Assembly (NCBI GenBank): GCA_030433275.1
Contig: JAUILK010000001.1
Coordinates: forward strand, 121,997-185,996
DNA: 64,000 nucleotides
From: Gammaproteobacteria bacterium
GTDB taxonomy: Bacteria > Pseudomonadota > Gammaproteobacteria > Nitrococcales > Nitrococcaceae
Direction of reading: 5' to 3'
The stretch's first letter is position 1. Each line of letters begins with the position of its first letter. The translations under genes and the position numbers were made by a program. The notes under the pieces were generated by a model. It was given only the letters and a program-made list of their open reading frames with translations. It was not told the origin of the DNA and ran no database searches. Shown here piece after piece: positions 54,000-62,703 of the stretch.

Positions 54000-54833
54000 C
54001 TACCGCAGCGAGGCCGCGAAAGGCCGGGCCGAGACGAGATAGGCTACGGTGCGATCGGCCTCGCGGCCCGCCTCGAATAGCCGGTTGTGCTGGAACGTCG
54101 CCGCGAGCCAGCGACCACGCAGCGTGCGCGGATCCAGGGTCTGGGGCCGATCGGTCTTGTTGGTGAGCTTGACGGCCGTGAGATAGAGATCGCCGGCGCG
54201 CCAGGCGATCAGCGGAAACGCCTCGACGGCGGCACCGCGCACCAGAGGGACCGGCGCGCGCTTGACCGGCATGCGCACGACGCCCGGGAGCGCCTTTAGC
54301 AGACGCGCCGGCGCGTAGAGTTGCTGCGCGGCGAAGCGCGTCAGCCTCACGTAGCCGTATCGCGGCGGACCCGATGCGTTCGCGTCGGACACTTCGTCAT
54401 CCGTACTGGTCTCGTCCGGCAGGAAGATCTCGATCGGGCCGCTGCCACGGCCTTCGGCCGTGGCGGAGAGGTCCAGCAGATAGACTCGGCCATCGTCCAC
54501 GCCGCGCACGATCACCCGCGTACTCACGAAGGACCGGTGGGCAAACAAGTACAGTGTGCCGGCGATGCTCTGCACCCGGAGCACGCCCTGGAGCGGCGGG
54601 GGCACACCGACCTTCACCGCGCCCGGGAAATGAACGAGCCGTTCGGTGCCGACGGACAGCTCGACGGCGATCGGCGTCTTGCGCCAGGCGATACGCTCGG
54701 GCCCATCCGACGCTGCTTGGGCTGCCCCGGCCTGAAGGAGCACCACGAGAGCACCGAGGAAGACGAACAGAAAGCCACGCGAGCGCTCCGCGCCGGTGTG
54801 AAACGGGCTACCCGCCGCCATCGGTCCCTCCAT
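54000..54833 (-). CDS. TraK/VirB9-like secretin-type protein, TIGR03749 (PFL_4704)
   Basis: A 277-residue exported protein: an N-terminal signal (FLFVFLGALVVLLQAGAAQA), then ERIAWRKTPIAVELSVGTER and a TraK-like beta domain with LYLFAHRSFVSTRVIVRGVD. It likely forms the periplasmic/outer-membrane ring with TIGR03752 and TIGR03751. The annotated start overlaps the TIGR03746 gene end by 26 bp; a start four codons later (54821) is equally possible. Confidence 0.87.
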   Translation of the reverse strand: MEGPMAAGSPFHTGAERSRGFLFVFLGALVVLLQAGAAQAASDGPERIAWRKTPIAVELSVGTERLVHFPGAVKVGVPPPLQGVLRVQSIAGTLYLFAHRSFVSTRVIVRGVDDGRVYLLDLSATAEGRGSGPIEIFLPDETSTDDEVSDANASGPPRYGYVRLTRFAAQQLYAPARLLKALPGVVRMPVKRAPVPLVRGAAVEAFPLIAWRAGDLYLTAVKLTNKTDRPQTLDPRTLRGRWLAATFQHNRLFEAGREADRTVAYLVSARPFAASLR

Positions 54834-55467
54834 TGTCCTCGAGCTCCACGTCGGTCAGCCGCCGCGGGCCATCGGCCCCGAAACCGTCCAGGGCCAGCCC
54901 CCAGGGATTAGCCTCAAGATCGACGGCGTAGCGCACCACACGCAGCGGATAGCGGATCGCGGTGCGCTTGACGGTCATGCCCTTCACCGATTCCAGGAGG
55001 TCGAGGTCCAGCCAGACAATCCAGGCCTGCGGGCTCTGCACGTCGACCCGTCGCTCCTCGTAGCCGTGCCCCGAGATCTCCTGCATGCCGCGCACACGGT
55101 AGGCGAGCTCGCCCCGGCGGCCCTTCTGCTCGAGTTCGGCGATCAGATCGGCCCGATAGCGCGGCGTCAGGTAGGAAGACACCCGGAAGATGGCACGGCC
55201 GTAGTCCTTGGCACCGTCCTCCGGCCAGCGGTTGAGCTGCTGGAAAATGTAGAAGGCGAAGGCGTACACGTTGGCTGGCGGCACCTCGTCGACGGCCAGC
55301 ACCGCACCGGAGCGCAGATCCGGCGGGATGTGCACCGTGAGCCGCTCGGGTGCCTCGCTCCAGCCGAACCAGAGCGCGGCGATGATCACCGTCTGAATGC
55401 CGATCACGGCCCACAGCGAGCGCAGATGCGCGCGGACGTTATCGATCTCGTAGCGGTAACGTCCCAT
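54808..55467 (-). CDS. VirB8/TraE-like protein, TIGR03746 (PFL_4703)
   Basis: A 219-residue inner-membrane protein. A single span near residues 18-38 (LWAVIGIQTVIIAALWFGWS) is followed by a periplasmic NTF2-like domain with NVYAFAFYIFQQLNRWPEDG and YRVRGMQEISGHGYEERRVD. This matches the TraE/VirB8 scaffold of type IV secretion. It overlaps the TIGR03750 gene by 29 bp. Confidence 0.88.
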   Translation of the reverse strand: MGRYRYEIDNVRAHLRSLWAVIGIQTVIIAALWFGWSEAPERLTVHIPPDLRSGAVLAVDEVPPANVYAFAFYIFQQLNRWPEDGAKDYGRAIFRVSSYLTPRYRADLIAELEQKGRRGELAYRVRGMQEISGHGYEERRVDVQSPQAWIVWLDLDLLESVKGMTVKRTAIRYPLRVVRYAVDLEANPWGLALDGFGADGPRRLTDVELEDNGGTDGGG

Positions 55468-55819
55468 GGTTCGTCCTGCCGATATCCCACGCGCCGCTTC
55501 GCCGAACGAAGGGCGATCGCTTCAAGCCTCGCCCGTCGAGCCAGAGCACGATGCGCTGCTGGTAGTAGCCATCCGGGCGGTTCCTCTTCAGCCGCTGAAA
55601 CAGACTCGCCATGGCCAGTACGGTGGCGACGATGCCGATACCGGCGATACCGAAGCCCATGGTGAGCGCACCGGCGAGCCCCGCCAGGATCAGACTGACG
55701 GGTAACCAAACGAGTGCGGCCACGCCGACGATGGCACCCAGCTCGCTCGACGAGCAGCCCTTGAAGATCGCGGGCTCGGCGTTGAGCCGGTCGGCCAGAA
55801 TGTCGTGACGGTTCGCCAT
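55439..55819 (-). CDS. Conjugative transfer membrane protein, TIGR03750 family
   Basis: A 126-residue TraL/VirB3-like inner-membrane protein. It starts MANRHDILADRLNAEPAIFK, has two hydrophobic spans (about residues 30-50 and 55-75), then RNRPDGYYQQRIVLWLDGRG, the family's cytoplasmic signature. It sits between TIGR03745 and TIGR03746 as in other GI-type elements. Confidence 0.88.
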   Translation of the reverse strand: MANRHDILADRLNAEPAIFKGCSSSELGAIVGVAALVWLPVSLILAGLAGALTMGFGIAGIGIVATVLAMASLFQRLKRNRPDGYYQQRIVLWLDGRGLKRSPFVRRSGAWDIGRTNHGTLPLRDR

Positions 55820-55825
55820 GCCGGA

Positions 55826-56203
55826 TCAGATGACGCCGGCCGCTTCGGTGAGCAGGTAGCTCGCGAAGATCAGCACCACCGCACCGACGATGCCGAGTAC
55901 ACCGACTTCGGCCCACTCCGCCTTGCCCTGGCGCGCCTCGTTGAACTTCGCAAACGCCAAATACGCGACCCAGAGGAAGCCCAGCACCGCGATCGCAAGC
56001 CCCAGCACCAGACCGCCGTCCTTGATGTAGCCCTGGATCAGCCCGATCCAGTCGCCGGCCGCCGGCGCCGTACTCGGCGCGACCGGGGTCGGGAGCGCGG
56101 CCCACGCCGACGGATAGACCACAAAGCCCAAAAGCCCCATCGGGCCCATCGTTCGATTCTTGAGTCGGTTGAGCATCAACATTTCTCCGAAGTAACTGGG
56201 CAT
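55826..56203 (-). CDS. Conjugative transfer pilin-like membrane protein, TIGR03745 family
   Basis: A protein of up to 125 residues. The start is uncertain: several Met codons in the first 30 residues, and the signal-like part MGPMGLLGFVVYPSAWAALP may mark the functional N-terminus. Two spans follow (GLVLGLAIAVLGFLWVAYLA and VGVLGIVGAVVLIFASYLLT). This matches TraA/VirB2-like pilin candidates of GI-type systems. It is 7 bp before TIGR03750 and part of the same run. Confidence 0.85.
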   Translation of the reverse strand: MPSYFGEMLMLNRLKNRTMGPMGLLGFVVYPSAWAALPTPVAPSTAPAAGDWIGLIQGYIKDGGLVLGLAIAVLGFLWVAYLAFAKFNEARQGKAEWAEVGVLGIVGAVVLIFASYLLTEAAGVI

Positions 56204-56262
56204 TTTCCGGCTTACGGCCCGCCGGCGCCTTTACCCGGCCCAGCACGGTTCCGGTCACCCCG

Positions 56263-56493
56263 TCACCGCAGATAGAAACCGAGCACGAGCAACACGATGC
56301 TTGCCCGCAGCGTCGCCCAGACGAGGTCGAACAGCGCGACCTGCCCGTCCTGCCAGGCTCGAAACGACCCGACCGTCACCCACATCACCCAAACGAACGT
56401 CAGCACCAGGACCATACTCGCGATGGTCGTGAGCAGCGTCCCCGGGCTGACGCCGGAACCGGACTGGAAGGCGGCACTCTGGGCAGCGGTCAT
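56263..56493 (-). CDS. ICE membrane protein, TIGR03758 (PFL_4701) family
   Basis: A 76-residue protein, MTAAQSAAFQSGSGVSPGTL onward, with two hydrophobic segments (LTTIASMVLVLTFVWVMWVT and ATLRASIVLLVLGFYLR). This is the DUF3262-type small pilin-like protein in the GI conjugation set. It begins 9 bp after the RAQPRD gene. Confidence 0.87.
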   Translation of the reverse strand: MTAAQSAAFQSGSGVSPGTLLTTIASMVLVLTFVWVMWVTVGSFRAWQDGQVALFDLVWATLRASIVLLVLGFYLR

Positions 56494-56502
56494 GGGCGGT
56501 TC

Positions 56503-56838
56503 TCACTGCCGGTAGTCGCCGCGCAGCGGCGGGAACGTCCGCGGCTCGGTGCGAGGCGCATCGATGTGTTCCTGAATGCCGGCTCGGATCCGCTCGAGGT
56601 CCTGCCGAAGCCAGTCATAGCGGAAGCGAATGCGGGCGTCGGGGCTGGCCTGGGATCCAGCGGTCGCAATCAGCGGAGCGAATGCTTCGATCTCGTGGAT
56701 CAGACGCGCGAGGGCTTCGCGTTCGGCGGCGGGATCGGCGAAGGCCGCTCCACACAGGACGAAAAACCCTGCAATCAAGGTCAGCAATCTGGCCTGCCGG
56801 AGGTGAGTTTTGCACTGCGCGCGTTCCATACTGCGCAT
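56503..56838 (-). CDS. RAQPRD-family ICE protein (TIGR01690)
   Basis: A 111-residue exported protein. A signal peptide (LLTLIAGFFVLCGAAFA) is followed by EREALARLIHEIEAFAPLIA, the family motif RFRYDWLRQDLERIRAGIQE and the ending FPPLRGDYRQ. The role is unknown beyond membership of the transfer operon. It is now the first gene of the TIGR-block running leftward. The cargo upstream separates it from TIGR03747, so its promoter must lie at 56840-56900 or in the cargo. MERAQ (56829) is an alternative start. Confidence 0.88.
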   Translation of the reverse strand: MRSMERAQCKTHLRQARLLTLIAGFFVLCGAAFADPAAEREALARLIHEIEAFAPLIATAGSQASPDARIRFRYDWLRQDLERIRAGIQEHIDAPRTEPRTFPPLRGDYRQ

Positions 56839-56907
56839 AGTCCATACGCCGCGCGTTCCGCCATAGTGGAAACGCCATCGATGCGCGTCGCAGTTTACTG
56901 TCTACGA

Positions 56908-57117
56908 TCAGTGTGCTGTGAAGCGGGACGGTCGGGAGTCGGTCGGAGGGTGCTCAGTCCGCGGGCGAATCCCGAGGAGATCGGTAAAGGCGCGTGCCGT
57001 GATGATCTGCACGACGTCGACTTTGCCGAGGGACAGCAGATCACGTTTGTCGCCTGTCACCAGATAGTCGGCCATACCACCCAGTGACCACGCCCGCCCT
57101 GCGGGACGGGCCCGCAC
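56908..57117 (-). pseudogene. C-terminal remnant of a PIN-domain toxin gene
   Basis: ADYLVTGDKRDLLSLGKVDV followed by VQIITARAFTDLL is the C-terminal signature of PIN toxins (the late Asp in TGDKRDLL). The N-terminal ~90 residues with the other acidic residues are absent, and no antitoxin is adjacent. It lies between the ICE gene RAQPRD and the unknown two-gene cargo, a footprint of an earlier insertion at the same junction. Confidence 0.7.
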
Positions 57118-57122
57118 CGAGC

Positions 57123-57797
57123 TTAGCCGACGGGCTGTTCGAGGGTGTGTTCGATGCGCAGGTCGGCGACCTCGACCAGCACCGGCGCCCGCTTCACGTC
57201 AGGACGCGAGAGCCAGTACTTCGCGATGTCCTCGCGCTTGATCGAACAGTCGCACACGCCGGGCACTTCGCGCAGGTACTGCGTGACCACGGTTTCTAAC
57301 TCCTCAATCGCCTTGCTGGTACCCTGGATGGTGAGAATCTCGCAAAGCCCGTAGGGCTTGTCCATGAAGGCCGAGAAGAAGCCCAGCTTCATCAGACTGT
57401 CGCGGAACGAACGGTCCGACTTGTCGTGGTTATAGGCGATGTGGAGTTCCGTCTTCCGGAAGCCGCCGTCATCTAGGCCCTCGAATCGGGTCCGCCCGGT
57501 CAGGCGCACGTGCGCACCGGCGGGTGCCCGGTACGGAATAGCGGTGTCGACCGACACGCATTCGCCCTCAACATAGCCCTCGAAGGTCGTCGTCTTGAGG
57601 ACGTCCACGACGTCTCCGTACAGCGCCTTGAAATATCTTGAGTCTTTCATCTTCACGGTGAAGTGGTATGGCGCTTCGAAACCGGCGCCGCCGAGATCGA
57701 GCCGGAACGGCGTCTTGACAAAGCCGAACCGTTCGACCGCCTTGATCTGCGAATCGTTCATGCAGTGTCCGTCGACGTGCAGGTGAAAGAGGGTCAT
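57123..57797 (-). CDS. Unknown 224-residue protein, second gene of a two-gene cargo unit
   Basis: I do not recognise this family. The protein starts MTLFHLHVDGHCMNDSQIKA at 57797, in an ATGA overlap with the membrane coiled-coil gene upstream. It is soluble, mixed alpha/beta, with no signal peptide. The first half is beta-rich (FRLDLGGAGFEAPYHFTVKM). The second half contains LHIAYNHDKSDRSFRDSLMK and two Cys close together (GVCDCS, about residue 190). No Walker, nuclease or protease motif is evident. The tight coupling suggests it works with the membrane protein, possibly as its regulator or effector. Confidence 0.6.
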   Translation of the reverse strand: MTLFHLHVDGHCMNDSQIKAVERFGFVKTPFRLDLGGAGFEAPYHFTVKMKDSRYFKALYGDVVDVLKTTTFEGYVEGECVSVDTAIPYRAPAGAHVRLTGRTRFEGLDDGGFRKTELHIAYNHDKSDRSFRDSLMKLGFFSAFMDKPYGLCEILTIQGTSKAIEELETVVTQYLREVPGVCDCSIKREDIAKYWLSRPDVKRAPVLVEVADLRIEHTLEQPVG

Positions 57798-58927
57798 AAG
57801 TCTCTGCTTCTGTAGTGTTGCGACTTCAGCCATCCATACAGATGTAGGCATATCAAGGAAAAACGTGAAGAGCGTGTGTACACACCGATCGCGTCGCTCG
57901 GCCGTTCGTACAGATAGTCCGCATCCCTCGCATCCCCTGGCAGATCGCTGCGGTCGTTGAACAGCGTTTCGCTACCGACATAAAAGACGAGGCTTAGCCA
58001 GCGATCCCTGCCGTCCCCGCCATCGAGTCTTGACGGGAAATGCTCATTGTCGTTTTCCAGCTTGCCGCAGATGAACTGGATGGGTATGTACGGGACTTCG
58101 AAGATGTGCGACTCGGCGAAATTGGTAGTAGCCTCCGCTGCTCTTTTCCTGGCTGTCATTTCATCGGCCATGATCGCTCTGCGCATGGCCTCAGCGTTCA
58201 GGCCCGAATAGCCGACATATTTGTCGTTCCGCTCTTGTCCCAGGGGCTTGAGAAACCCTTCATTAAACTTGCTCTCGCACAGCAAGGCGGCGCCAAAATG
58301 CGGACGCCTTGCCCTCGCGTTCAGGTTGTCCTCAATCCGATCGATCGCGTTTGCAAAAAGGCGTTCGGGATCTCCTTGCATATCACGATACATCTCCTCA
58401 ACACGCGAATGTTTAAACTCAGGCCGCGTACTCAACTTGCCCAGTGCATCACAGAACGCCTTCTTGGTTTCTGTACTTACAGAGTGAGCATGGCCGAATT
58501 TGAAAGCAAAGTTCACAAGATAAAGGCACTCAGCCGTGAGCAACACATGCGACACTGCAAACATGTAGGCGATCAGTTCGCCGAGGGATTCCAATGGCTT
58601 GTGGCGCCCATGGACAGTCTCCTGGATCTCTTCATTAATCAAGACCATGTTATTGACCATACTGGACTGGAGATCCTTGGCTTCCTTGGTCAGACTGGCG
58701 ATCTCGTCGGTACGTTGCTTGACCACTTCGGTAGCAGTCGAAAGTGTATTGGTACTCTCTTTCACCGTCTCCGTCAGGCCGCGGAGCTCGGTGGTGCGTT
58801 CCGCGATCCCCCGAAGAGAGGTTTCTGCTAATTCGGCCTGCTTATACGCAATTCTCGCGGCCCCAATCGTCACGCCCACGCCAAGAACGATCCCCAGTAT
58901 GCTGAGAAAGATCTCCATATTATCCAT
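57794..58927 (-). CDS. Membrane-anchored coiled-coil protein of unknown function
   Basis: A 377-residue protein starting MDNMEIFLSILGIVLGVGVT. One N-terminal membrane span (residues 5-27) is followed by a coiled coil of ~75 residues (LAETSLRGIAERTTELRGLT ... VVKQRTDEIASLTKEAKDLQ), resembling the stalk of receptor-like proteins. A second hydrophobic region follows (about 120-145, IAYMFAVSHVLLTAECLYLV), then a globular C-terminal part of ~230 residues with no known motif. MEIF three codons in is an alternative start. It is 47 bp downstream of the ABC permease gene and overlaps the 224-residue gene. The layout (TM, coiled coil, unknown domain, coupled partner) is typical of membrane effectors in defence systems, but that is inference. 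Confidence 0.6.
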   Translation of the reverse strand: MDNMEIFLSILGIVLGVGVTIGAARIAYKQAELAETSLRGIAERTTELRGLTETVKESTNTLSTATEVVKQRTDEIASLTKEAKDLQSSMVNNMVLINEEIQETVHGRHKPLESLGELIAYMFAVSHVLLTAECLYLVNFAFKFGHAHSVSTETKKAFCDALGKLSTRPEFKHSRVEEMYRDMQGDPERLFANAIDRIEDNLNARARRPHFGAALLCESKFNEGFLKPLGQERNDKYVGYSGLNAEAMRRAIMADEMTARKRAAEATTNFAESHIFEVPYIPIQFICGKLENDNEHFPSRLDGGDGRDRWLSLVFYVGSETLFNDRSDLPGDARDADYLYERPSDAIGVYTRSSRFSLICLHLYGWLKSQHYRSRDL

Positions 58928-58974
58928 CGCCCCGATCAGCTGTTGTTCTTGGGCCGGCGTCTTCCGTTCGAGTA

Positions 58975-59724
58975 CTACGACCGCATGCGGTTGCGCACGA
59001 TCCGCTCTAACCCAACCACGCAGCCGAATAATCCTAGGCTGCCGGCCACAAGATAGGCAAGCGCTGCGAAAACGATTTCTGTTCGCAGGTAATATGATGC
59101 GCTCTTGATCGCGAACCCGAGCCCCGCCGAGGCGCCAGTGAACTCCGCGATAACGGTACCGACCACGGCCAGCGTCGCGCCGATCTTCAGGCCGGAGAAG
59201 AGGTCTGGTATGGCCGAAGGCATTCGCAACAGCATGAATTCCTGCGCCCGATTGGCGCCGAGCAGCCTGAACGTGTCTCGGAGGTCCTGCGGCGTGCGTT
59301 CGATACCGTCCCAGAAGGACACGAGGATCGGGAAGAAGGCCACGATGGCCGACATCGCGAATTTCGATTCCATGCCGCTGCCGAATAGGAACACGATGAA
59401 GGGCGCGATGGCGACCAGCGGGGTGGCCTTCAGCGCGATGGCGTAGGGGTAACTCGCACTTTTGAAGGACGGCCAGAAAAAGAAGCCGGACACTAGGCAC
59501 AGCGATGCGGCGAGCGCAATCAGCAGGCCGGCGACCGAACTGCCAAGCGTCACCAGGGAATGTCTAAACATGATCGGGGCCTGGGACACCATCGTTCCGA
59601 ACACCATCTTCGGCGATGGCAGGATAATCGGGTTCACTGCCCCTGTGGCGTGCAACAACGTCCACCCGCCAAACAGAATGGTCGTCAGCACAATGAAGGG
59701 GAGGAATGGCAGAAACCGCTTCAT
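58975..59724 (-). CDS. ABC transporter permease, SsuC/TauC type
   Basis: A 249-residue inner-membrane permease of the nitrate/sulfonate/taurine importer family, with about six spans. The cytoplasmic EAA loop is DTFRLLGANRAQEFMLLRMP followed by SAIPDLFSGLKIGATLAVVG. It starts at 59724 overlapping the ATPase gene by 4 bp. The substrate cannot be read from the sequence; the family imports sulfonates, nitrate, thiamine precursors or similar small molecules. Confidence 0.88.
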   Translation of the reverse strand: MKRFLPFLPFIVLTTILFGGWTLLHATGAVNPIILPSPKMVFGTMVSQAPIMFRHSLVTLGSSVAGLLIALAASLCLVSGFFFWPSFKSASYPYAIALKATPLVAIAPFIVFLFGSGMESKFAMSAIVAFFPILVSFWDGIERTPQDLRDTFRLLGANRAQEFMLLRMPSAIPDLFSGLKIGATLAVVGTVIAEFTGASAGLGFAIKSASYYLRTEIVFAALAYLVAGSLGLFGCVVGLERIVRNRMRS

Positions 59725-60440
59725 CGCATCATGTCCACCAGTCTCTTCCGCAGAGTCTGGCGATCCCCACCGTCGGTATTCTCGATGAAGGCGACCGACC
59801 CCTTGTCCGGCCGCACAACGCCAATATCGTCGCCCACCAGCAGGGCATCTGACAGATTGTGCGTGACCAGCAGGATCGAGCAGTCCCGACCCGAGACGAT
59901 GCGCTGCACCAGCGCGAGCATGTCTTCCCGCGTCAGCTCGTCAAGGGCCGAGAACGGCTCGTCGAGCAGCAGCAGCCGCGGCTTCATGGCGAGCGCAAAG
60001 CCCAGCATCGCCCGCTGCAGCATGCCGCCCGACAATTGCCCGGCCTTGCGCGTCCGCGCCCTGGAAAGCCCAAGATTGTTCAGGATGGGCGTGACATCCG
60101 CTGGCGTCTCGTTCCCCCGGATGACGGACGGTAGCCGCAGGTTCTGTTCCAACGTCTTCCAGGGCAGCAGGATCGGCTTCTGGGTCAGGAAGGCGATCTC
60201 CTGCCGGCGCCACAATGCGCTCGGCAGTTCACCATCGATCAGTATGCGTCCGGATGTCGGTGCGAGCAGGCCGGCGACCATCCGCAACAGGGAAGTCTTG
60301 CCGCAGCCGCTGCGCCCCACGAGCACAACCGTCCGTTCCCTGTCAATCCGGAAGCTCAGATTCTGAAAGACAGGGACCAGACCGTCCCGGCTATCGAAGA
60401 TTAGGCTTACGCCGTCGAACTCAATTGCGGGACGCGTCAT
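59721..60440 (-). CDS. ABC transporter ATP-binding protein, SsuB/TauB type
   Basis: A 239-residue ATPase. The Walker A motif is VGRSGCGKTSLL (residues 41-52), the Q-loop is in IAFLTQKPILLPW, the signature is QLSGGMLQRAMLGFALA (about 135), Walker B is LLLLDEPFSALDELT and the H-loop is ILLVTHNLSDALLVGDDI. All are intact. ATG 60440 (MTRPAIEFDGVSLIF) is preferred because family homology begins there; it overlaps the substrate-binding gene by 20 bp. Confidence 0.9.
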   Translation of the reverse strand: MTRPAIEFDGVSLIFDSRDGLVPVFQNLSFRIDRERTVVLVGRSGCGKTSLLRMVAGLLAPTSGRILIDGELPSALWRRQEIAFLTQKPILLPWKTLEQNLRLPSVIRGNETPADVTPILNNLGLSRARTRKAGQLSGGMLQRAMLGFALAMKPRLLLLDEPFSALDELTREDMLALVQRIVSGRDCSILLVTHNLSDALLVGDDIGVVRPDKGSVAFIENTDGGDRQTLRKRLVDMMR

Positions 60441-61449
60441 TGATGAACATGTCGAGTTCGTCGACCAGCGAGCGGTCAAACTGACTGTCGATGGCAAGAC
60501 CGGGCTTTACCACGCCTTCCTCCAGCAGGCGTTGGTACGTGCCGTCGAACATGTCATGGTCCATATGGCCGATCGGCAACTCGCCGGAGCCGGTGGTCAC
60601 TTCATTGTAGAGCTTCTGGCGCTCAAGCGAGACGACCGGGTCGGCATTAGGGTTCCGCAACGTAATCGTGTCGGACCCGAGCTGCGGATCGTTCACCACC
60701 AGTTGGATTCCTTTGAACGTCGCGCGCAGAAATTTCAGCAGCGTCTCGCGGTTCTTTGCGAGGTAATCCCGGCGCACGAATAGCGTGTAGCCATGCGAGG
60801 TCACTCCAGCATCGGCCGGATTGATCATGTTGACCTCCACGCCGCGCGCCGGCAGGTCGAGGCCCGCGGTCACACGGAAGCCCCACTCGGCGTCAACTGC
60901 CCCGGAGATCAGCGGCCCGTAATCGAAGCCAGTGTCGACTTCGGTGACGGTTACGCCGGTCTTGCGCAGGAAATTCCTCAGCACGTCCGTCGAAATATGC
61001 CCGTAAAAGAAGCCCATCTTGCGCCCTTCCAGGTCTTGGACGCTCGTCAAATGGGAACTGGCGAGCGTCAGGATAACCGGGAAATTCGAATTACGGTGGA
61101 GCACGGCGATGGCGATGAGGTCAGCCCCGCTGCTATTCACGGCGAGCAGCGTATCGGGCCCGCCGAGCACGCCGATCTCGTCGGCGCCGGACTGAACCAT
61201 GGCGGCTGGACTGAACTCCGGCGAGCCCATTTCGAAGGTGACCGAGAGTCCTTCGCCTTCATAATAGCCTGCATCCTGCGCGGCATAGAACGGGCTCTGC
61301 CCATTCTCCACAACTGGAATGGGAAACCTGACCGATAGTTCCTCCAAGTCCACCGGGCCTGACGGACCCGGGCGCATGAGGACGACAACAGCCGCGATCA
61401 CAACTAGAGCTGCTGCGATGATCCACCAACGTTTCACAATCATTTCCAA
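60421..61449 (-). CDS. ABC transporter substrate-binding protein, SsuA/NMT1-like
   Basis: A 342-residue periplasmic-binding protein kept by an uncleaved-looking N-terminal anchor (WWIIAAALVVIAAVVVLMRP). It carries the SsuA/NMT1 pattern: FPIPVVENGQSPFYAAQDAG, YYEGEGLSVTFEMG, AVLHRNSNFPVIL, DLEGRKMGFFYGH. It is the first gene of the importer set, and it and the next four genes run left in one probable transcript. The nearest family guesses (sulfonate, thiamine precursor, nitrate) cannot be separated. Confidence 0.85.
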   Translation of the reverse strand: MEMIVKRWWIIAAALVVIAAVVVLMRPGPSGPVDLEELSVRFPIPVVENGQSPFYAAQDAGYYEGEGLSVTFEMGSPEFSPAAMVQSGADEIGVLGGPDTLLAVNSSGADLIAIAVLHRNSNFPVILTLASSHLTSVQDLEGRKMGFFYGHISTDVLRNFLRKTGVTVTEVDTGFDYGPLISGAVDAEWGFRVTAGLDLPARGVEVNMINPADAGVTSHGYTLFVRRDYLAKNRETLLKFLRATFKGIQLVVNDPQLGSDTITLRNPNADPVVSLERQKLYNEVTTGSGELPIGHMDHDMFDGTYQRLLEEGVVKPGLAIDSQFDRSLVDELDMFINDASRN

Positions 61450-61773
61450 TCTACTCGCGATTACTCCGATTACTCAATATGATCCGGATACGACCGGCTG
61501 ATAGCGCCAGACCGGATCGCACGGTCGAACACCAAATCAACAGCTTGGGCGCGCAACGCACAGGCAGTATAAACCACCTTTTCTGTGGCTCGCAGCGGGT
61601 ACTCTTGCCTGATCGGCGTCGGTACCTGCCGTCGGCAGGCCGCTCCGGCTCGCCCATCAGCGTGCAACTCGGCGTCTCGCGCCCCGAAGCCGCCCAACGA
61701 CGGCCTCGCCGGCGCACTTTCCCCCTCCCCGCCTGTTTCCCGACCAGCCGCCGCCATGGCCGCGCCGCTGACA
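61450..61773. other. Stretch between importer operon and IS91 remnant
   Basis: No supported gene. The minus strand downstream of the IS91 transposase fragment (TTTATACTGCCTGTGCGTTG region near 61555-61580) is probably the non-coding tail of that element. The importer promoter should lie just right of 61449 (AATCGGAGTAATCGCGAGTA on the minus strand is AT-richer); no clear -35/-10 pair. Confidence 0.4.
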
Positions 61774-62504
61774 TCACAGCCCAAACGAAGTCATCGTGGG
61801 GTTACCCCGTCTCGTCGAACAGCCCCTGCTGCGGCGGCGCTCGGCAAGACGGCCGCAGCGGGCTTCGGGCTCAGCCCCTTGCGCATCCAGGTGGGCGAGA
61901 ATTTTCTTGATGACCGCCGGATCCTCGATGCACGCGATGATCCGCATCGCCCCGCCGCAGGCCGGACAGGTCTCAATATCGATCCCGAAGACCCGCTTGA
62001 GGCGTTGCGCCCAGGTCATCGCGGCGTGGCGTTCGGCCGGTCTTCGCTCCTCCGGGTCCGCGGTCGTGGCATGCCGACCGCCCCTGCCCCGCTTGGCTGG
62101 TGTCACCCACGCGCGGTACTTGCTGTTCGGCGCGAACACGCCGTGGAAACGGATCAGGTTCACTCGCGGTTTCGGCACCAGGGCTGCCAGAAAAAAAAAA
62201 AGCGCATAGGCAGGGGACAAAAGCCGCGCTTCTTGCAGCTGAAAGTAACCAGGTGCTCGGCATGACAGGTGTCGCAGCGCACGCGCAAAAACCCGTGCTC
62301 AAGGCGCCCGCACTTGAGGTAGTCCTCGAACTCTTGATCAACATACCCGGGGAGATACGTGCCCTGTGCAGCCAGATGCGCCTTGAACACCGGGTAATGC
62401 TCCTCGACAAGTTGATAAAGGAGGGTCCGCTCGGGGCGGTGGCGCACATACGGCGGCGCGCTGCCACCCGAACTGGCTTCCCGGCCAGCCGTCGGAGGCA
62501 ACAT
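61774..62504 (-). pseudogene. IS91-family transposase with central deletion
   Basis: The N-terminal part reads YVRHRPERTLLYQLVEEHYP, QEFEDYLKCGRLEHGFLRVR and the zinc finger CDTCHAEHLVTFSCKKRGFC. It is joined, across a run of 11 A/T and a frame change near 62195, to the C-terminal part VNLIRFHGVFAPNSKYRAWV ... GIDIETCPACGGAMRIIACI. The middle of the protein, including the two-tyrosine/HUH rolling-circle active site, is missing. It cannot be active. A second N-terminal piece lies at 63596-63803 in the same orientation. Confidence 0.85.
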
Positions 62505-62560
62505 GATCGCATCCCTTGCGAAATCGCCCTGCGGCTCAGGTTATCGGGCTGAGGAACGCC
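62307..62560. repeat. Direct repeat, IS91 5' segment, copy 1
   Basis: It shares about 85-90% of bases by eye with 63596-63840, same orientation. It covers the first ~60 transposase codons plus the outer end with CTCAGGTTATCGGGCTGA. The two copies bracket the PEP-CTERM-like gene. Confidence 0.8.
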
Positions 62561-62703
62561 AAGACTGTATGACCGCCGCAATCATCAGGTCTCTCTCGAT
62601 GAGGTCGAACACATAGGGGATTTGAGAAAAGACAACGCCTTTCTGGAAACATTTGCTAGGATTATTCTTTTGAAGTTTTTTCGAACTCTGTGGTGGCGAC
62701 ATT

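Noticed and set aside
57086..57112. Rho-independent terminator after the 224-residue gene
   Set aside because: The GC-rich inverted repeat has a bulge and no following T-run, so it cannot be called with confidence.
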